Assembly: GCF_003002955.1 (NCBI RefSeq)
Contig: NZ_PVTJ01000008.1
Coordinates: 186,001 to 250,000, forward strand
Origin: Glycomyces artemisiae
Lineage (GTDB): Bacteria; Actinomycetota; Actinomycetes; Mycobacteriales; Micromonosporaceae
Direction of reading: 5' to 3'
DNA: 64,000 nt
A model generated the notes under the pieces. It was not told the origin of the DNA, did no database searches, and was given only the letters and a program-made list of their open reading frames with translations. Positions 17,085 to 26,380 of this stretch are shown one piece after another. The translations under genes were made by a program, and so were the position numbers. The number at the start of each line of letters is the position of its first letter. Position 1 is the first letter of the stretch.

Positions 17085-18038
17085 GTGACCGATAACAGTT
17101 TCCCGAACCCGTTCATTCTGGAGCGCGCGGACCCGCAGATCCTGCGGCACGGCGGCCGCTACTTCTTCACGGCCACGGTCCCGGCGTACGACCGGATCGT
17201 CCTGCGCGGCGCCGACACGCTCGACGGCCTGCGCACCGCCGCGGAGACGACCATCTGGGTCAAGCATCCGGAGGGCGCGATGGGCTCGCACATCTGGGCG
17301 CCGGAGCTGCACCGGGTCGGGGACGGCTGGTACGTGTACTTCGCGGCGGGCGAGGCCGCCACGGCCACGGGCGACGTGTGGAAGATCCGCATGTACGTCC
17401 TGGAGAACCTGAACGACGACCCGCTGACCGGCGAGTGGACCGAGAAGGGGCGGATCGCCACCCCGGTCGACTCGTTCTCCCTCGACGCGACCACGTTCGC
17501 GCATGGCGGCACCCAGTACCTGTGCTGGGCCCAGCACGACCCGGAGCTGAAGGGCTCCAACACGAGCCTGTTCCTGGCCGCGCTCGCGAACCCCTGGACC
17601 CTCGCGGGGGACCCGGTGGAGATCTCCCGCCCCGAGCTCGACTGGGAGACGGTCCGGTTCGCGGTCAACGAGGGCCCGTACGCGCTCGTGCGCAACGGCA
17701 GGGTCTTCATCACCTACTCCGCTTCGGGGACGGGCGCGGAGTACTGCGTGGGCCTGCTGTCGGCCGGCGCCGGCGCGGACCTCCTCGACCCCGCCTCGTG
17801 GTCCAAGAGCCCGGTCCCGGTGTTCACCACGAACGCGGCGAACGGGATCTACGGCCCAGGCCACAACGCGTTCACCACCGCCGAGGACGGGACCGACCTG
17901 CTGGTCTTCCACGCCCGCGCCTACGAGGAGATCACCGGCGACCCCCTCGACAACCCGGACCGGCACTGCCGGATCCAGCCCTTCAGGTGGCACGAGGACG
18001 GCACCCCGGACTTCGGCGAGCCGCTCCCCGAGTCGTGA
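17085..18038 (+). CDS. Glycoside hydrolase family 43-type enzyme
   Basis: 317 residues with the five-bladed beta-propeller pattern of GH43 (arabinofuranosidases and xylosidases). The three acidic catalytic positions are readable: Asp in ERADPQIL near residue 15, Asp in FSLDATTF near 138 and Glu in VNEGPYAL near 195. WAPELHRVGDGWYVYFAAG is a typical blade. No signal peptide, so the enzyme is cytoplasmic and would act on imported oligosaccharides. GTG start is seven bases after TAGGAT, so leaderless. No transporter is adjacent. Confidence 0.87.
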   Translation: MTDNSFPNPFILERADPQILRHGGRYFFTATVPAYDRIVLRGADTLDGLRTAAETTIWVKHPEGAMGSHIWAPELHRVGDGWYVYFAAGEAATATGDVWKIRMYVLENLNDDPLTGEWTEKGRIATPVDSFSLDATTFAHGGTQYLCWAQHDPELKGSNTSLFLAALANPWTLAGDPVEISRPELDWETVRFAVNEGPYALVRNGRVFITYSASGTGAEYCVGLLSAGAGADLLDPASWSKSPVPVFTTNAANGIYGPGHNAFTTAEDGTDLLVFHARAYEEITGDPLDNPDRHCRIQPFRWHEDGTPDFGEPLPES

Positions 18039-18110
18039 GGTAGGCCGGTCGGCCGAGGCGCCGGGGGTCCTTTCCGGACTACGGTGAGGGTCCAAACCCC
18101 TGGAGGTGCC

Positions 18111-19097
18111 ATGAAAGCCGTCGTCCAGGACCGGTTCGGGCCGCCCGAGCAGGTCCTCCGCGTCACCGACATCGACCGCCCCGAGCCCGGACCCGGCGAG
18201 GTCCTCGTCCGGCTGCGGGCCACCAGCGTCAACACGCCCGACTGGATCGCGGTCGCGGGCGTCCCGTACGTGCTGCGCCTGTCGGCCCGCGCGAACGGGG
18301 CCGTGCGCGGCACCGACGTCGCCGGGACCGTCGCGGCCCTCGGCGAGGGCGTGACCGGCTTCGCCGTCGGGGATGCGGTCTTCGGCACGAAGTGGGGCTC
18401 GGGGTTCGCCACGGCGGGCACGTTCGCCGAGTACACCGCCACCGCCGCCGACCGGCTCCTCCCCAAGCCCGCGTCGCTCTCCTTCACCGACGCGGCCGCC
18501 GCGGTCATGTCCGGGCTCACCGCCTACGCGGCCATGACCGAGTCCTTCCAGGCCGCACCGGGGACGCGGGTGCTCGTCAACGGCGCCTCCGGCGGGGTCG
18601 GCACGTTCGCCGTCCAGTTCGCCAAGCACTTCGGCGCGCACGTCACCGCCGTGTGCGGCCCGAAGAACCTCGACCTCGTGCGCGGCCTCGGCGCCGACGA
18701 GGCGATCGACTACACCACCACCGACTTCACCGCCGGCACCGCACGCTACGACGCGATCCTCGACAACGTCCTCAACCACCCGCCGCGCCGCGCCTTCCGC
18801 GCGCTCGCGCCCGGCGGCGTCTACCTGCCCAACAGCATCGGCAACACCGGGGGCCTGGCCGCCGGGCTCGCGAGGATGGCCGGAGCGACGCTCCTGGGCG
18901 CGATGGGCCGCGCGAACGTGCGCTCCGTGGACGGGAACTTCACGCCCGAGCGCCTCGCGGCCGTCGCCGACCTCATCGCCACCGGCGCCGTGGCGCCCGT
19001 CATCGACCGCGCCTACCCCCTCGACGAGGTCCCGGCGGCGGTCGCCCGCATGTACGCCCACCACGCCCGCGGCAACATCGTCATCACCATCGACTAG
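18111..19097 (+). CDS. Zinc-independent quinone oxidoreductase-like (MDR) dehydrogenase
   Basis: 328 residues. An N-terminal GroES-like domain (PEPGPGEVLVRLRATSVN) is followed by an NADPH-binding Rossmann domain with VLVNGASGGVGTFAVQFAK near residue 150. The zinc-ligand cysteines of alcohol dehydrogenases are absent, which places it with quinone oxidoreductase-type reductases. Substrate unknown. ATG 18111 follows GGAGG by six bases; the longer GTG start at 18084 is rejected on that ground. Convergent with arfB. Confidence 0.9.
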   Translation: MKAVVQDRFGPPEQVLRVTDIDRPEPGPGEVLVRLRATSVNTPDWIAVAGVPYVLRLSARANGAVRGTDVAGTVAALGEGVTGFAVGDAVFGTKWGSGFATAGTFAEYTATAADRLLPKPASLSFTDAAAAVMSGLTAYAAMTESFQAAPGTRVLVNGASGGVGTFAVQFAKHFGAHVTAVCGPKNLDLVRGLGADEAIDYTTTDFTAGTARYDAILDNVLNHPPRRAFRALAPGGVYLPNSIGNTGGLAAGLARMAGATLLGAMGRANVRSVDGNFTPERLAAVADLIATGAVAPVIDRAYPLDEVPAAVARMYAHHARGNIVITID

Positions 19098-19112
19098 CGG
19101 ACCGGCGGGGAC

Positions 19113-19532
19113 TCAGTCCCCGGTGTCGCGGCGCAGCCGCTTGGTCTCGCCGCGGCGCCGCTTGTCCTCCAGGCGCCGCCGCTTCTGCCCCTTCGAGGGC
19201 TTCGTGGCCCGCCTGGCCGGCGGCGGCGCCGCGATGGCCCGGCGCAGCAGCTCGCCGAGCCGCTCGGCGGCGGCCTCCCGGTTGCGCAGCTGCGACCGGA
19301 ACTCGGAGGCGGCGATCACCACCGTCCCCTCCACCAGCCGCGGGGCGAGCCGCGCCAGCGCCCGCTGCCGCAGCGCCTCCGGGAACACCTTCGATGCGGC
19401 GAGGTCGAAGACGAGCTCGACGCGCGAGTCGGTGGTGTTGACGCCCTGGCCCCCGGGGCCCGAGGCGCGCGAGAACCGCCAGCGCAGCTCGGCGTCGGGG
19501 ATCTCGTACTGGGCGGTGACGGTGACTGGCAT
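19113..19532 (-). CDS. arfB: Alternative ribosome-rescue factor ArfB (YaeJ)
   Basis: 139 residues. ArfB enters stalled ribosomes lacking mRNA in the A site and hydrolyses the peptidyl-tRNA. The catalytic GGQ sits in RASGPGGQGVNTTDSRVEL (about residues 23-41), and the C-terminal tail is strongly basic (KPSKGQKRRRLEDKRRRGET), as needed to insert into the mRNA channel. Length matches the family and excludes full-size release factors. Start is ATG 19532. Confidence 0.94.
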   Translation of the reverse strand: MPVTVTAQYEIPDAELRWRFSRASGPGGQGVNTTDSRVELVFDLAASKVFPEALRQRALARLAPRLVEGTVVIAASEFRSQLRNREAAAERLGELLRRAIAAPPPARRATKPSKGQKRRRLEDKRRRGETKRLRRDTGD

Positions 19533-19541
19533 GGCGTGCTT

Positions 19542-20582
19542 TCACGTTTCGAGTGCGGTGCGGGCCCAGCGGACGAGCATCGCGAAGACCGGGCGGCGCC
19601 GCTCCAGGACCTCGGCGTCCGCGGCGGCGTCGTAGTTCGCGCTGGCGACGCCGCGTCCTTCGGCGAGGCGCCGGAGCATCATCGGAGCGAGCCAACAGTA
19701 CTTGGCGGCGCCCGCGGCGGCGACGGCTGTTCGCGTCCGGGCCTCGTCGTTGTACCCGGTTTCGGCGAGGCCCGCGAGGTAGGCGCCGGTGAGCGCGTCC
19801 TCCGCTTCGGCCAGGAGCGCGACGTCCTGGTGGCCGTCGAGGAACGTGTCAGGGATGAGGTTGGCGAGGTCCTCGCCGATCGCGCCGGTCCCGGTGAACG
19901 ACCAGTCGAGGAGGACGAACTCGCCGCCGGGTCGCCGGTAGAGGTTCATCGGCCACACGTCGAGGTGGCACACCGTCTGCGGCGCGGCCTCGGTGAGCGC
20001 GAACAGGTCGCCGCGCCGCTCCCATATGGTCCGCAGGCCCCGGCGCAGGTCGGCGGGCCAGTGCGCGGCGGCGGCCGGGTGGTCCCAGTCGAGGGGCCCG
20101 GCCTCGTGGCGTCCGGCGTAGGAGCGCAGGAACCGGCGCGAGTGCCACGGGAGCACCTCCCGGGGCCGGCCCTGGACGGCGCCGAGGCGGCGGGCGAACT
20201 CGGCGAGGCCGTCCACGCCGAGGCCGGTGCCCGGGGTGCCCTCGACGTGTTCGAGCCACAGCTCGACGCTGCCGTCGGGGCGCTCCCCGGCCGCGAGCAG
20301 TGCGGGCGCGCCGATCCCGGCGTCCTTCCCGTAATCGCCCGCGAAGCCGCTGGTGTAGGCGATCGGTTCGCGGCGCCAGTAGTTCCAGTGCCGCGGGTCC
20401 GGGGAGGCCGGCCAGTCGGCGCGGCCGTCCCCGGCCGGGGTCAGGTGCTTGAGGACGGCGGTCCCGCCGGGCCCGGTGACGGTCCAGATCCCGCCGGTGG
20501 CCTGGTTCCCGGTGTTGTGCGCCAGCGCGCCCCGCTCGCGCACGGGCGCGCCGACGGGGGAGTGGCGGGGGTCTGCGAGCAC
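19542..20582 (-). CDS. Aminoglycoside phosphotransferase-fold kinase
   Basis: 346 residues. It has the APH/choline-kinase catalytic loop VCHLDVWPMNLYRR (His-x-Asp-x4-Asn, near residue 227) and the metal-binding FVLLDWSFTG segment 20 residues later. The small lobe has GIWTVTGPGGTAVLKHL with a likely ATP-binding Lys. The substrate could be an antibiotic, a sugar or a metabolite. I start at GTG 20582, because CAGAAT ends exactly seven bases upstream and the upstream in-frame region belongs to the helicase gene. It follows the helicase by 23 bases. Confidence 0.83.
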   Translation of the reverse strand: MLADPRHSPVGAPVRERGALAHNTGNQATGGIWTVTGPGGTAVLKHLTPAGDGRADWPASPDPRHWNYWRREPIAYTSGFAGDYGKDAGIGAPALLAAGERPDGSVELWLEHVEGTPGTGLGVDGLAEFARRLGAVQGRPREVLPWHSRRFLRSYAGRHEAGPLDWDHPAAAAHWPADLRRGLRTIWERRGDLFALTEAAPQTVCHLDVWPMNLYRRPGGEFVLLDWSFTGTGAIGEDLANLIPDTFLDGHQDVALLAEAEDALTGAYLAGLAETGYNDEARTRTAVAAAGAAKYCWLAPMMLRRLAEGRGVASANYDAAADAEVLERRRPVFAMLVRWARTALET

Positions 20583-20605
20583 CCGGTGGATTCTGCCATG
20601 GGCGC

Positions 20606-23095
20606 CTAGCGGCGGTCGGAGAAGTCCTCCACGGCCATGACGACGGTCCCGGTCTCGTCGGAGGCGTCGAGGTCCACGGTGAACAGCATGGACCAGTCGC
20701 GGTCGGCGGCCGGGTCGTCGATCGTCTGGCGCACCGACCAGGTGCGGCCTTCCTTGGCGATCTCCAGGAGGTCGGCGCCGCGGGCGGGCCCGGCGGTGCC
20801 GATGTCGTCGTGGGCCGCGAAGTACGCCTCCAGGGCCGCGTCCCACTTCGAGGCCGGCCAGCCGGTCTCCAGGGCGGCGAGGGCTTCGGGGCGGTCGGCG
20901 GCGGCGAGCTCGACGTGGCGGAACGCGGCGTTGCGCACGGCGATGGTGAACGCCCGCTCGTTGTCGGTGAACGCGCGCGCGGGGCGGCCGGTGTCGATGT
21001 CCTCGTCGTCGGCGGGGTTGGTCAGCTGCTCCCATTCGTTGATGAGCGAGGAGTCGGTCTGGCGGATCGTCTCCCCGAGCCACGCGGTGAGGTCGTCGAC
21101 CTCGGCGCCGCCGGTGTCCTCCGGGAGCGTCTGCACCAGCGCCTTGTACGCGCTCGACAGGTACCGCAGGAGGAGCCCTTCGGCGCGGGGGAGGCCGTAG
21201 AGGGCGATGTACTCCCCGAACGTCAGCCGGCCCTCCCAGATCTCGCGGAGGATCGACTTGGGTTCGAGCTGGTAGTCCGCGGCCCACGGGTGGCTGGTGC
21301 GGTACGCGGCGAACGCCTCGTCGAGGAGGTCGGCGAGGGGCTTGGGGTAGTCGACCTCGGCGTCTTCGAGCTGGTTCATGCGGTCGTAGTAGTCCAGGCC
21401 CTCGGCCTTCATCGCGTTGATGGCCTCGCCCTTGGCCTTGTTGCGCTGCGCGGCCAGGATCTGCCCGGGGCCCTCCAGCGTGGCCTCGATGATGGAGACG
21501 ACGTCCATCGGGTACGTCTCCGACTCCGTGTCGAGCAGTTCCAGGGCGGCCAGTGCGAACGGCGCGAGCGGCTGGTTGAGCGCGAAGTGGTCGGGCAGGT
21601 CCACGGTGAGTTTGACCGAGCCGCCGTCGATGACGATGATCCCCGCGTCCCGCAGCGTCCGGGCGATGGTGAGCGCGGTGCGGGCCATCTTCAGCTGGGT
21701 CGCGCGGTCGGCGTGGGAGTCCTCGATGAGGGTGCGCACGTGGGTGAAGGTGTCGCCGCCGCGGCCGAGGAGGTTGATGAGCATCGCGTGGGTCATGCGC
21801 ATCCGCGACGTCAACGGCTCCGGCGGGGCCTCCGAGAGGCCCAGGAAGGTCTCCTCGGACCAGCCGACGAACCCCTCGGGGGGCTTCTTCTTCGCCATCT
21901 TCTTGCGCTTCTTCGGGTCGAGCCCGAACTTCTGCTGGGCCTTCTCGTTCTCGATGACGTGCTCGGGGGCCTGGCAGACCACGAACCCCTCGGTGTCGAA
22001 CCCGGCCCTCCCCGCGCGCCCGGCGATCTGGTGGAACTCGCGGGCCCGCAGGCGCCTGGTCCGGCGCCCGTCGTACTTCGTGAGCCCGGTGAACACGACG
22101 GTGCGGATGGGCACGTTGATGCCGACGCCGAGCGTGTCGGTCCCGCAGATGACCTTGAGCAGGCCCTGCTGTGCGAGGCGCTCGACGAGCCGCCGGTACT
22201 TGGGGAGCATTCCGGCGTGGTGGACGCCGATCCCGGACCTGACGAGCCGGGCGAGGGTCTGCCCGAACTTCGTGGTGAACCGGAACCCGCCCAGCGCCGC
22301 ACTGATGGCGGCCTTCTGGTCCTTGTCGACCAGGCTCAGCGACGCGAGGGCCTGCGCGGTCTCCAGGGCCGCGGCCTGCGTGAAGTGCACGATGTAGGCG
22401 GGGGCCTTCTCGTTCTTGACGAGGACTTCCACGGTCTCGTGGAGCGGGGTCTTGCGGTAGTCGTAGTGCAGCGGGACCGGCCGGGTCGCCGACGCCACCA
22501 GGGCGGTCTCGCGGCCGGTGCGGCGGGTGAGGTCGGCCTCGAAGAACGCCGTGTCGCCGAGGGTCGCGGACATGAGCGTGAACTGGGCGCGGTGCAGCTC
22601 CAGCAGGGGCACCTGCCACGCCCAGCCGCGGTCGGGTTCGGCGTAGAAGTGGAACTCGTCGGCCACGACCGAGTCGCAGTCCAGCGCGGCGCCTTCGCGC
22701 AGCGCCAGGTTCGCGAGGATCTCCGCGGTGCAGCAGATCAGCGGCGCGTCGGGGTTGACGGCGGCGTCGCCGGTGAGCATCCCCACGTTCTCGTGCCCGA
22801 ACTGCTCGCACAGCTCGAAGAACTTCTCCGACACCAGGGCCTTGATCGGCGCGGTGTAGAACGACGTGCGCTGGTTCGCGAGCGCGTTGAAGTGCGCGGC
22901 GGCGGCGATGAGCGACTTGCCCGACCCGGTGGGGGTCGCGACGATGACGTTCTGGCCCGTGCAGATCGCCAGGAGGGCCTCCTCCTGGTGCTCGTAGAGG
23001 ACGATCCCGGCGTCCTCGGCCCACTGGGCGAAGGCGGCGTAGACGTCGTCGGGCTCGGGACGGTCGGAGTCGGGCAGGTAGTCGATGAGGCTCAC
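20606..23095 (-). CDS. Ski2-like DEAD/DEAH-box helicase with DUF3516-type C-terminus
   Basis: 829 residues. Helicase motifs in order: I ATPTGSGKS (about 56-64), Ia TAPIKALV, II ADEFHF, III MSATLG, IV-V ICGTDTLGVGINVP, VI FHQIAGRAGRAG. A long C-terminal region follows that matches the DUF3516-type helicases widespread in Actinobacteria, probably acting on RNA or in DNA repair (not established). A Lys-rich segment (KKRKKMAKKKPPEGF) joins the parts. I use GTG 23095 (SLIDYLP) since family proteins start near that motif; an in-frame TTG lies at 23104. Confidence 0.9.
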   Translation of the reverse strand: MSLIDYLPDSDRPEPDDVYAAFAQWAEDAGIVLYEHQEEALLAICTGQNVIVATPTGSGKSLIAAAAHFNALANQRTSFYTAPIKALVSEKFFELCEQFGHENVGMLTGDAAVNPDAPLICCTAEILANLALREGAALDCDSVVADEFHFYAEPDRGWAWQVPLLELHRAQFTLMSATLGDTAFFEADLTRRTGRETALVASATRPVPLHYDYRKTPLHETVEVLVKNEKAPAYIVHFTQAAALETAQALASLSLVDKDQKAAISAALGGFRFTTKFGQTLARLVRSGIGVHHAGMLPKYRRLVERLAQQGLLKVICGTDTLGVGINVPIRTVVFTGLTKYDGRRTRRLRAREFHQIAGRAGRAGFDTEGFVVCQAPEHVIENEKAQQKFGLDPKKRKKMAKKKPPEGFVGWSEETFLGLSEAPPEPLTSRMRMTHAMLINLLGRGGDTFTHVRTLIEDSHADRATQLKMARTALTIARTLRDAGIIVIDGGSVKLTVDLPDHFALNQPLAPFALAALELLDTESETYPMDVVSIIEATLEGPGQILAAQRNKAKGEAINAMKAEGLDYYDRMNQLEDAEVDYPKPLADLLDEAFAAYRTSHPWAADYQLEPKSILREIWEGRLTFGEYIALYGLPRAEGLLLRYLSSAYKALVQTLPEDTGGAEVDDLTAWLGETIRQTDSSLINEWEQLTNPADDEDIDTGRPARAFTDNERAFTIAVRNAAFRHVELAAADRPEALAALETGWPASKWDAALEAYFAAHDDIGTAGPARGADLLEIAKEGRTWSVRQTIDDPAADRDWSMLFTVDLDASDETGTVVMAVEDFSDRR

Positions 23096-23143
23096 GTGTA
23101 CCAATGGTGCCCGCCCGCCCGGTGCGTCCGCCAGCGGCCCCCT

Positions 23144-23944
23144 CTAGTGGTCGTAGGTGACCAGGACCGGCGCGTGGTCCGACCAGCGCTGGTCGTGCGT
23201 CGCGGCCCGGTCGACCCACGCCTTCCGGGCCTTCGCCGCCAGACCGGGCGTCGCCACGTGCAGGTCGATGCGCCAGCCCGCGTCGTTGTCGAACGCCCGC
23301 CCCCGGTACGACCACCACGAATAGGGCCCCTCGACCCCCGGGTGCAAGGCCCGGACCACGTCGACGAACCCGCGGCCGTCGTACACGTCCGTCAGCCACG
23401 CCCGCTCCTCGGGCAGGAACCCCGCGGTCTTCTTGTTCGCCTTCCAGTTCTTCAGGTCCGCTTCGGCGTGCGCGATGTTCCAGTCCCCGCACACCAGGTA
23501 CTCCCGGCCCGCGCCGACGGCGCGCTTCCCGGTCTCGGTGAGGTAGTCGGCGAAGACGGCCATGAACCGCTCCTTCTCCTCCTGCCTGGGCGTGTCCGTC
23601 TCACCCGACGGCAGATACAGCGACGCCACCGTCAGCCCGGGCAGGTCGACCTCGGCGTACCGCCCGGACCCGTCGAACTCCTTGGACCCGAACCCGATCC
23701 GCACCGCCTCCGGCTCCTCGCGGGTGAGGACCGCCACCCCGGCGCGGCCCTTCGCCGTCAGCGAGGGCGCCACGACCCAGTGCCAGCCGCCCGCCGCGGC
23801 CGCGTCCGCGGGGATCTGCGTGTCGTCCGCGCGGACCTCCTGGAGGAGCACCACGTCCGCCTCCACGTTCGCGAGCCATTCGACCAGGCCCTTCTTCGCG
23901 GCGGCCCGGACTCCGTTGACATTGGCGGTGGCGATGGTGCGCAT
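23144..23944 (-). CDS. Exodeoxyribonuclease III (AP endonuclease), copy 1
   Basis: 266 residues of the exonuclease III/endonuclease-exonuclease-phosphatase fold. Motifs: ATANVNGVRAAAKKG (metal-site Asn), LLQEVRADD (catalytic Glu), CGDWNIAHAEADLKN (Asp-x-Asn) and the terminal WSDHAPVLV with the catalytic Asp-His pair. It incises abasic DNA and trims 3' ends in base-excision repair. ATG is six bases after TAGGGT on the minus strand, so leaderless. A second paralogue lies at 26381. Confidence 0.93.
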   Translation of the reverse strand: MRTIATANVNGVRAAAKKGLVEWLANVEADVVLLQEVRADDTQIPADAAAAGGWHWVVAPSLTAKGRAGVAVLTREEPEAVRIGFGSKEFDGSGRYAEVDLPGLTVASLYLPSGETDTPRQEEKERFMAVFADYLTETGKRAVGAGREYLVCGDWNIAHAEADLKNWKANKKTAGFLPEERAWLTDVYDGRGFVDVVRALHPGVEGPYSWWSYRGRAFDNDAGWRIDLHVATPGLAAKARKAWVDRAATHDQRWSDHAPVLVTYDH

Positions 23945-24057
23945 GCGCCCACCCTAACGCGCCGCCCCGACATCCACCGGCACCGCCGCGGCGCCCGCGC
24001 CCGCGGCGCTCCGGGAGGCGCCCGGTGAGGGCGCGGGCACCCCATACACTCGACGGC

Positions 24058-26322
24058 ATGACACAGGCGAGGGAACGTGCGCGCATCCGGTGGGCGCGAT
24101 GGGCCGCAGCGGCCTTGGCCGCACTGACGGCGGCACTCGCCCTCCCCGGCACCGCTCACGCCGCCGAGCCCGAAGCCGACGGCGTCGTCATCGTCGGCGT
24201 CCCCGGCCTCGCCTGGTCCGACCTCGACCCCGACGCGACCCCGAACCTGTGGGACCTCGCCGGGACCGGCGCCTCCGCGGCCATGAGCGTGCGCACCCTC
24301 GGCTCCTGGACCTGCCCCGAAGCCGGATGGCTCTCCCTGGGCGCCGGCGAGCGCGCCGGCGGCGTCGCCCCCCGCGACGCCCAGTGCGAAGCCCAATCCG
24401 CACTGCCCTCGCCCGGCGACACCGGCGACGGCTGGGCCGTCGAGGACTGGGACGCGTTCATCGACGTCAACTCCGCCTACAACTACGGCGCCCGCCTCGG
24501 ATCCCTCGCCGACGCCCTCGCCGAAGCCGCCCTCGCCCAGGAGACGGCCGCCGCCGAAGCCGAAGCGGACGGCGAACCCGCCCCCGAACCCGACCCCGGG
24601 TCCTGCGTCGCCGGGATCGGCGACGGCGCCGCGCTCGCCGCCGCCGACACCGAAGGCCGCATCACCTACTGGGCGCCCGGCCTCGACTCCCTCCCCGACG
24701 CGATGGCCGCGTGCGACGTCGTCATCGTCGACCCCGGCGTCGTCATCGGCGACACCGCCGACAACGCCCCCGACACCTCCACCGACTACGACCAGCTCGG
24801 CGAGGACGACACCGAAGTCGGCACCGACGCCACCAGCGCCGAAGACGACCCCGGCGAGATCGAACCCGAGACCGACCCCGTCCGCGCCGGAGCCGCCGAG
24901 GCCGCCGACACCGCCATCGGCCAGGTCCGCGAGGCCCTCCCCGACTCGTGGCGGCTCATCGTCGCCGGCGTCGCCGACGCCGCCGCGCCCGGCTCGCTCC
25001 ACCCCGTCCTCTACTCCGGGCCCGGCATCGAACCCGGCGGCCTCACCTCCCGCACCACCGGCCGCGACGGCTACATCCAGCTCACCGACCTGACCGCGAC
25101 CGCGCTCGCCGTCGTCGGCGCCGACATCCCCGCCACCGTCGCCGGAGCGCCCATCACCGTCCTCGCCGACCCCGACCACACCGCCGCCGCAGCCGTCGCC
25201 CGCGGCTCCGACGAGACCGCCGCGTCCGCCGCGAACGCCGACGTCTCACCGAACTTCTACTGGACGCTCTCCTTCGTCGGCGTCGCCGTCATGCTCCTGG
25301 CCGCCCACCTCGTCGTCGGCCCCGACCGGTTCCGGCGCACCGCCCGCACCGTCTGCATCGCGTTCTCCGCCGTGCCCGTCGCCGGAGTCGCCGCCGGCAT
25401 CCCCCCGTGGTGGCGCGCCGACCACCCCAAGCTCGCGTTCTGGGGCCTCATCCTCGCCGGGGCCGCCGTCCTCACCATCGCCGCGTCCCTCCCGTGGACG
25501 CGCACCGGCATCCGGCCCGTCCTCGTCGTCGCAGGCGCCGCCGCCGCCCTCATCGCCGTCGACCAGGTCTCCGGCGCCACCTGGCCCCTGCACACCCCCA
25601 TGGGCTACACCGCCCAAGCCGGCGCCCGCTTCACCGGCCTGGGCAACTACGCGTTCAGCGTCTTCGCCGCCGCCGTCATCCTCCTCGTCTGCTTCATCCC
25701 CTGGCGAGGCCGCATGCGCCTGTGGGGCCCCGTCGCGCTCGGCGTCTGCTCCGTCGTCATCGTCGGCGCCCCCATGCTCGGCCGCGACATGGGCGGCACC
25801 CTCACCCTCGTCGCCGCCGGGATCCTCTGCTGCCTGAAACTGTGGGGCAAGCGCCTGTCCCTCGGCGCCGTCCTCGCCGCCGGCGCCATCGCCTTCGGCG
25901 TGTTCGCCGTCGCCGGCGTCCTCGACTACCTGCGCCCCGAAGAGGACCAGACCCACCTGGGCCGGTTCGTCGGCTCCGTCCTCGACGGCACCGCCGCCCA
26001 GATCCTCATCCGCAAAGCCTCCGCCGCCTGGGGCACCGTCGGCCAGTCCATGACCTGGATCACCCTCGCCGCGGTCATCGCCGCGATCATCATCTGGCGC
26101 AAACGCGCCCCCATCCGCACCGACGCCGTCGCCGCCGCCGTCGTCGGCCTCACCGCCGTCGCCGCCATCGGCGGCCTCGTCAACGACTCCGGCATGTCCG
26201 TGCCCGGCTTCACCGCCGCCCTCGGCTTCGGACTCCTCGCCGTCGCCGTCGGCCCCCGCCGCGACACCCCCGCGACCCTCGAAACGGAACCGGTCGCGAC
26301 CGCGCCCGCCGCGACCCAGTAG
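24058..26322 (+). CDS. Large membrane protein with N-terminal phosphatase-like extracytoplasmic domain
   Basis: 754 residues from ATG 24058, seven bases after TACACT (leaderless). A signal peptide ends near AHA (about residue 37). Residues about 40-400 are soluble and acidic and resemble an alkaline-phosphatase-type core (GVVIVGVPGLAWSDLDPDAT, then VLYSGPGIEPGG and the TDLTATALAVVGADIP closing motif). The remaining 350 residues carry about eleven transmembrane helices. The architecture occurs in actinobacterial envelope proteins of unknown role. Metal-ligand residues of true phosphatases are not all evident, so activity is uncertain. It lies between two exoIII genes. Confidence 0.75.
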   Translation: MTQARERARIRWARWAAAALAALTAALALPGTAHAAEPEADGVVIVGVPGLAWSDLDPDATPNLWDLAGTGASAAMSVRTLGSWTCPEAGWLSLGAGERAGGVAPRDAQCEAQSALPSPGDTGDGWAVEDWDAFIDVNSAYNYGARLGSLADALAEAALAQETAAAEAEADGEPAPEPDPGSCVAGIGDGAALAAADTEGRITYWAPGLDSLPDAMAACDVVIVDPGVVIGDTADNAPDTSTDYDQLGEDDTEVGTDATSAEDDPGEIEPETDPVRAGAAEAADTAIGQVREALPDSWRLIVAGVADAAAPGSLHPVLYSGPGIEPGGLTSRTTGRDGYIQLTDLTATALAVVGADIPATVAGAPITVLADPDHTAAAAVARGSDETAASAANADVSPNFYWTLSFVGVAVMLLAAHLVVGPDRFRRTARTVCIAFSAVPVAGVAAGIPPWWRADHPKLAFWGLILAGAAVLTIAASLPWTRTGIRPVLVVAGAAAALIAVDQVSGATWPLHTPMGYTAQAGARFTGLGNYAFSVFAAAVILLVCFIPWRGRMRLWGPVALGVCSVVIVGAPMLGRDMGGTLTLVAAGILCCLKLWGKRLSLGAVLAAGAIAFGVFAVAGVLDYLRPEEDQTHLGRFVGSVLDGTAAQILIRKASAAWGTVGQSMTWITLAAVIAAIIIWRKRAPIRTDAVAAAVVGLTAVAAIGGLVNDSGMSVPGFTAALGFGLLAVAVGPRRDTPATLETEPVATAPAATQ

Positions 26323-26380
26323 ACACCCGCGCACCCCCGGTCCGCCCGGTCACGCACCGCAGCCGGGTAGGGTGAGGCCC

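Noticed and set aside
19542..23492. A 1316-codon minus-strand frame joining the phosphotransferase to upstream sequence
   Set aside because: Only the last 346 codons are the kinase; the rest is an out-of-frame shadow of the helicase gene. A leaderless GTG start at 20582 is supported.
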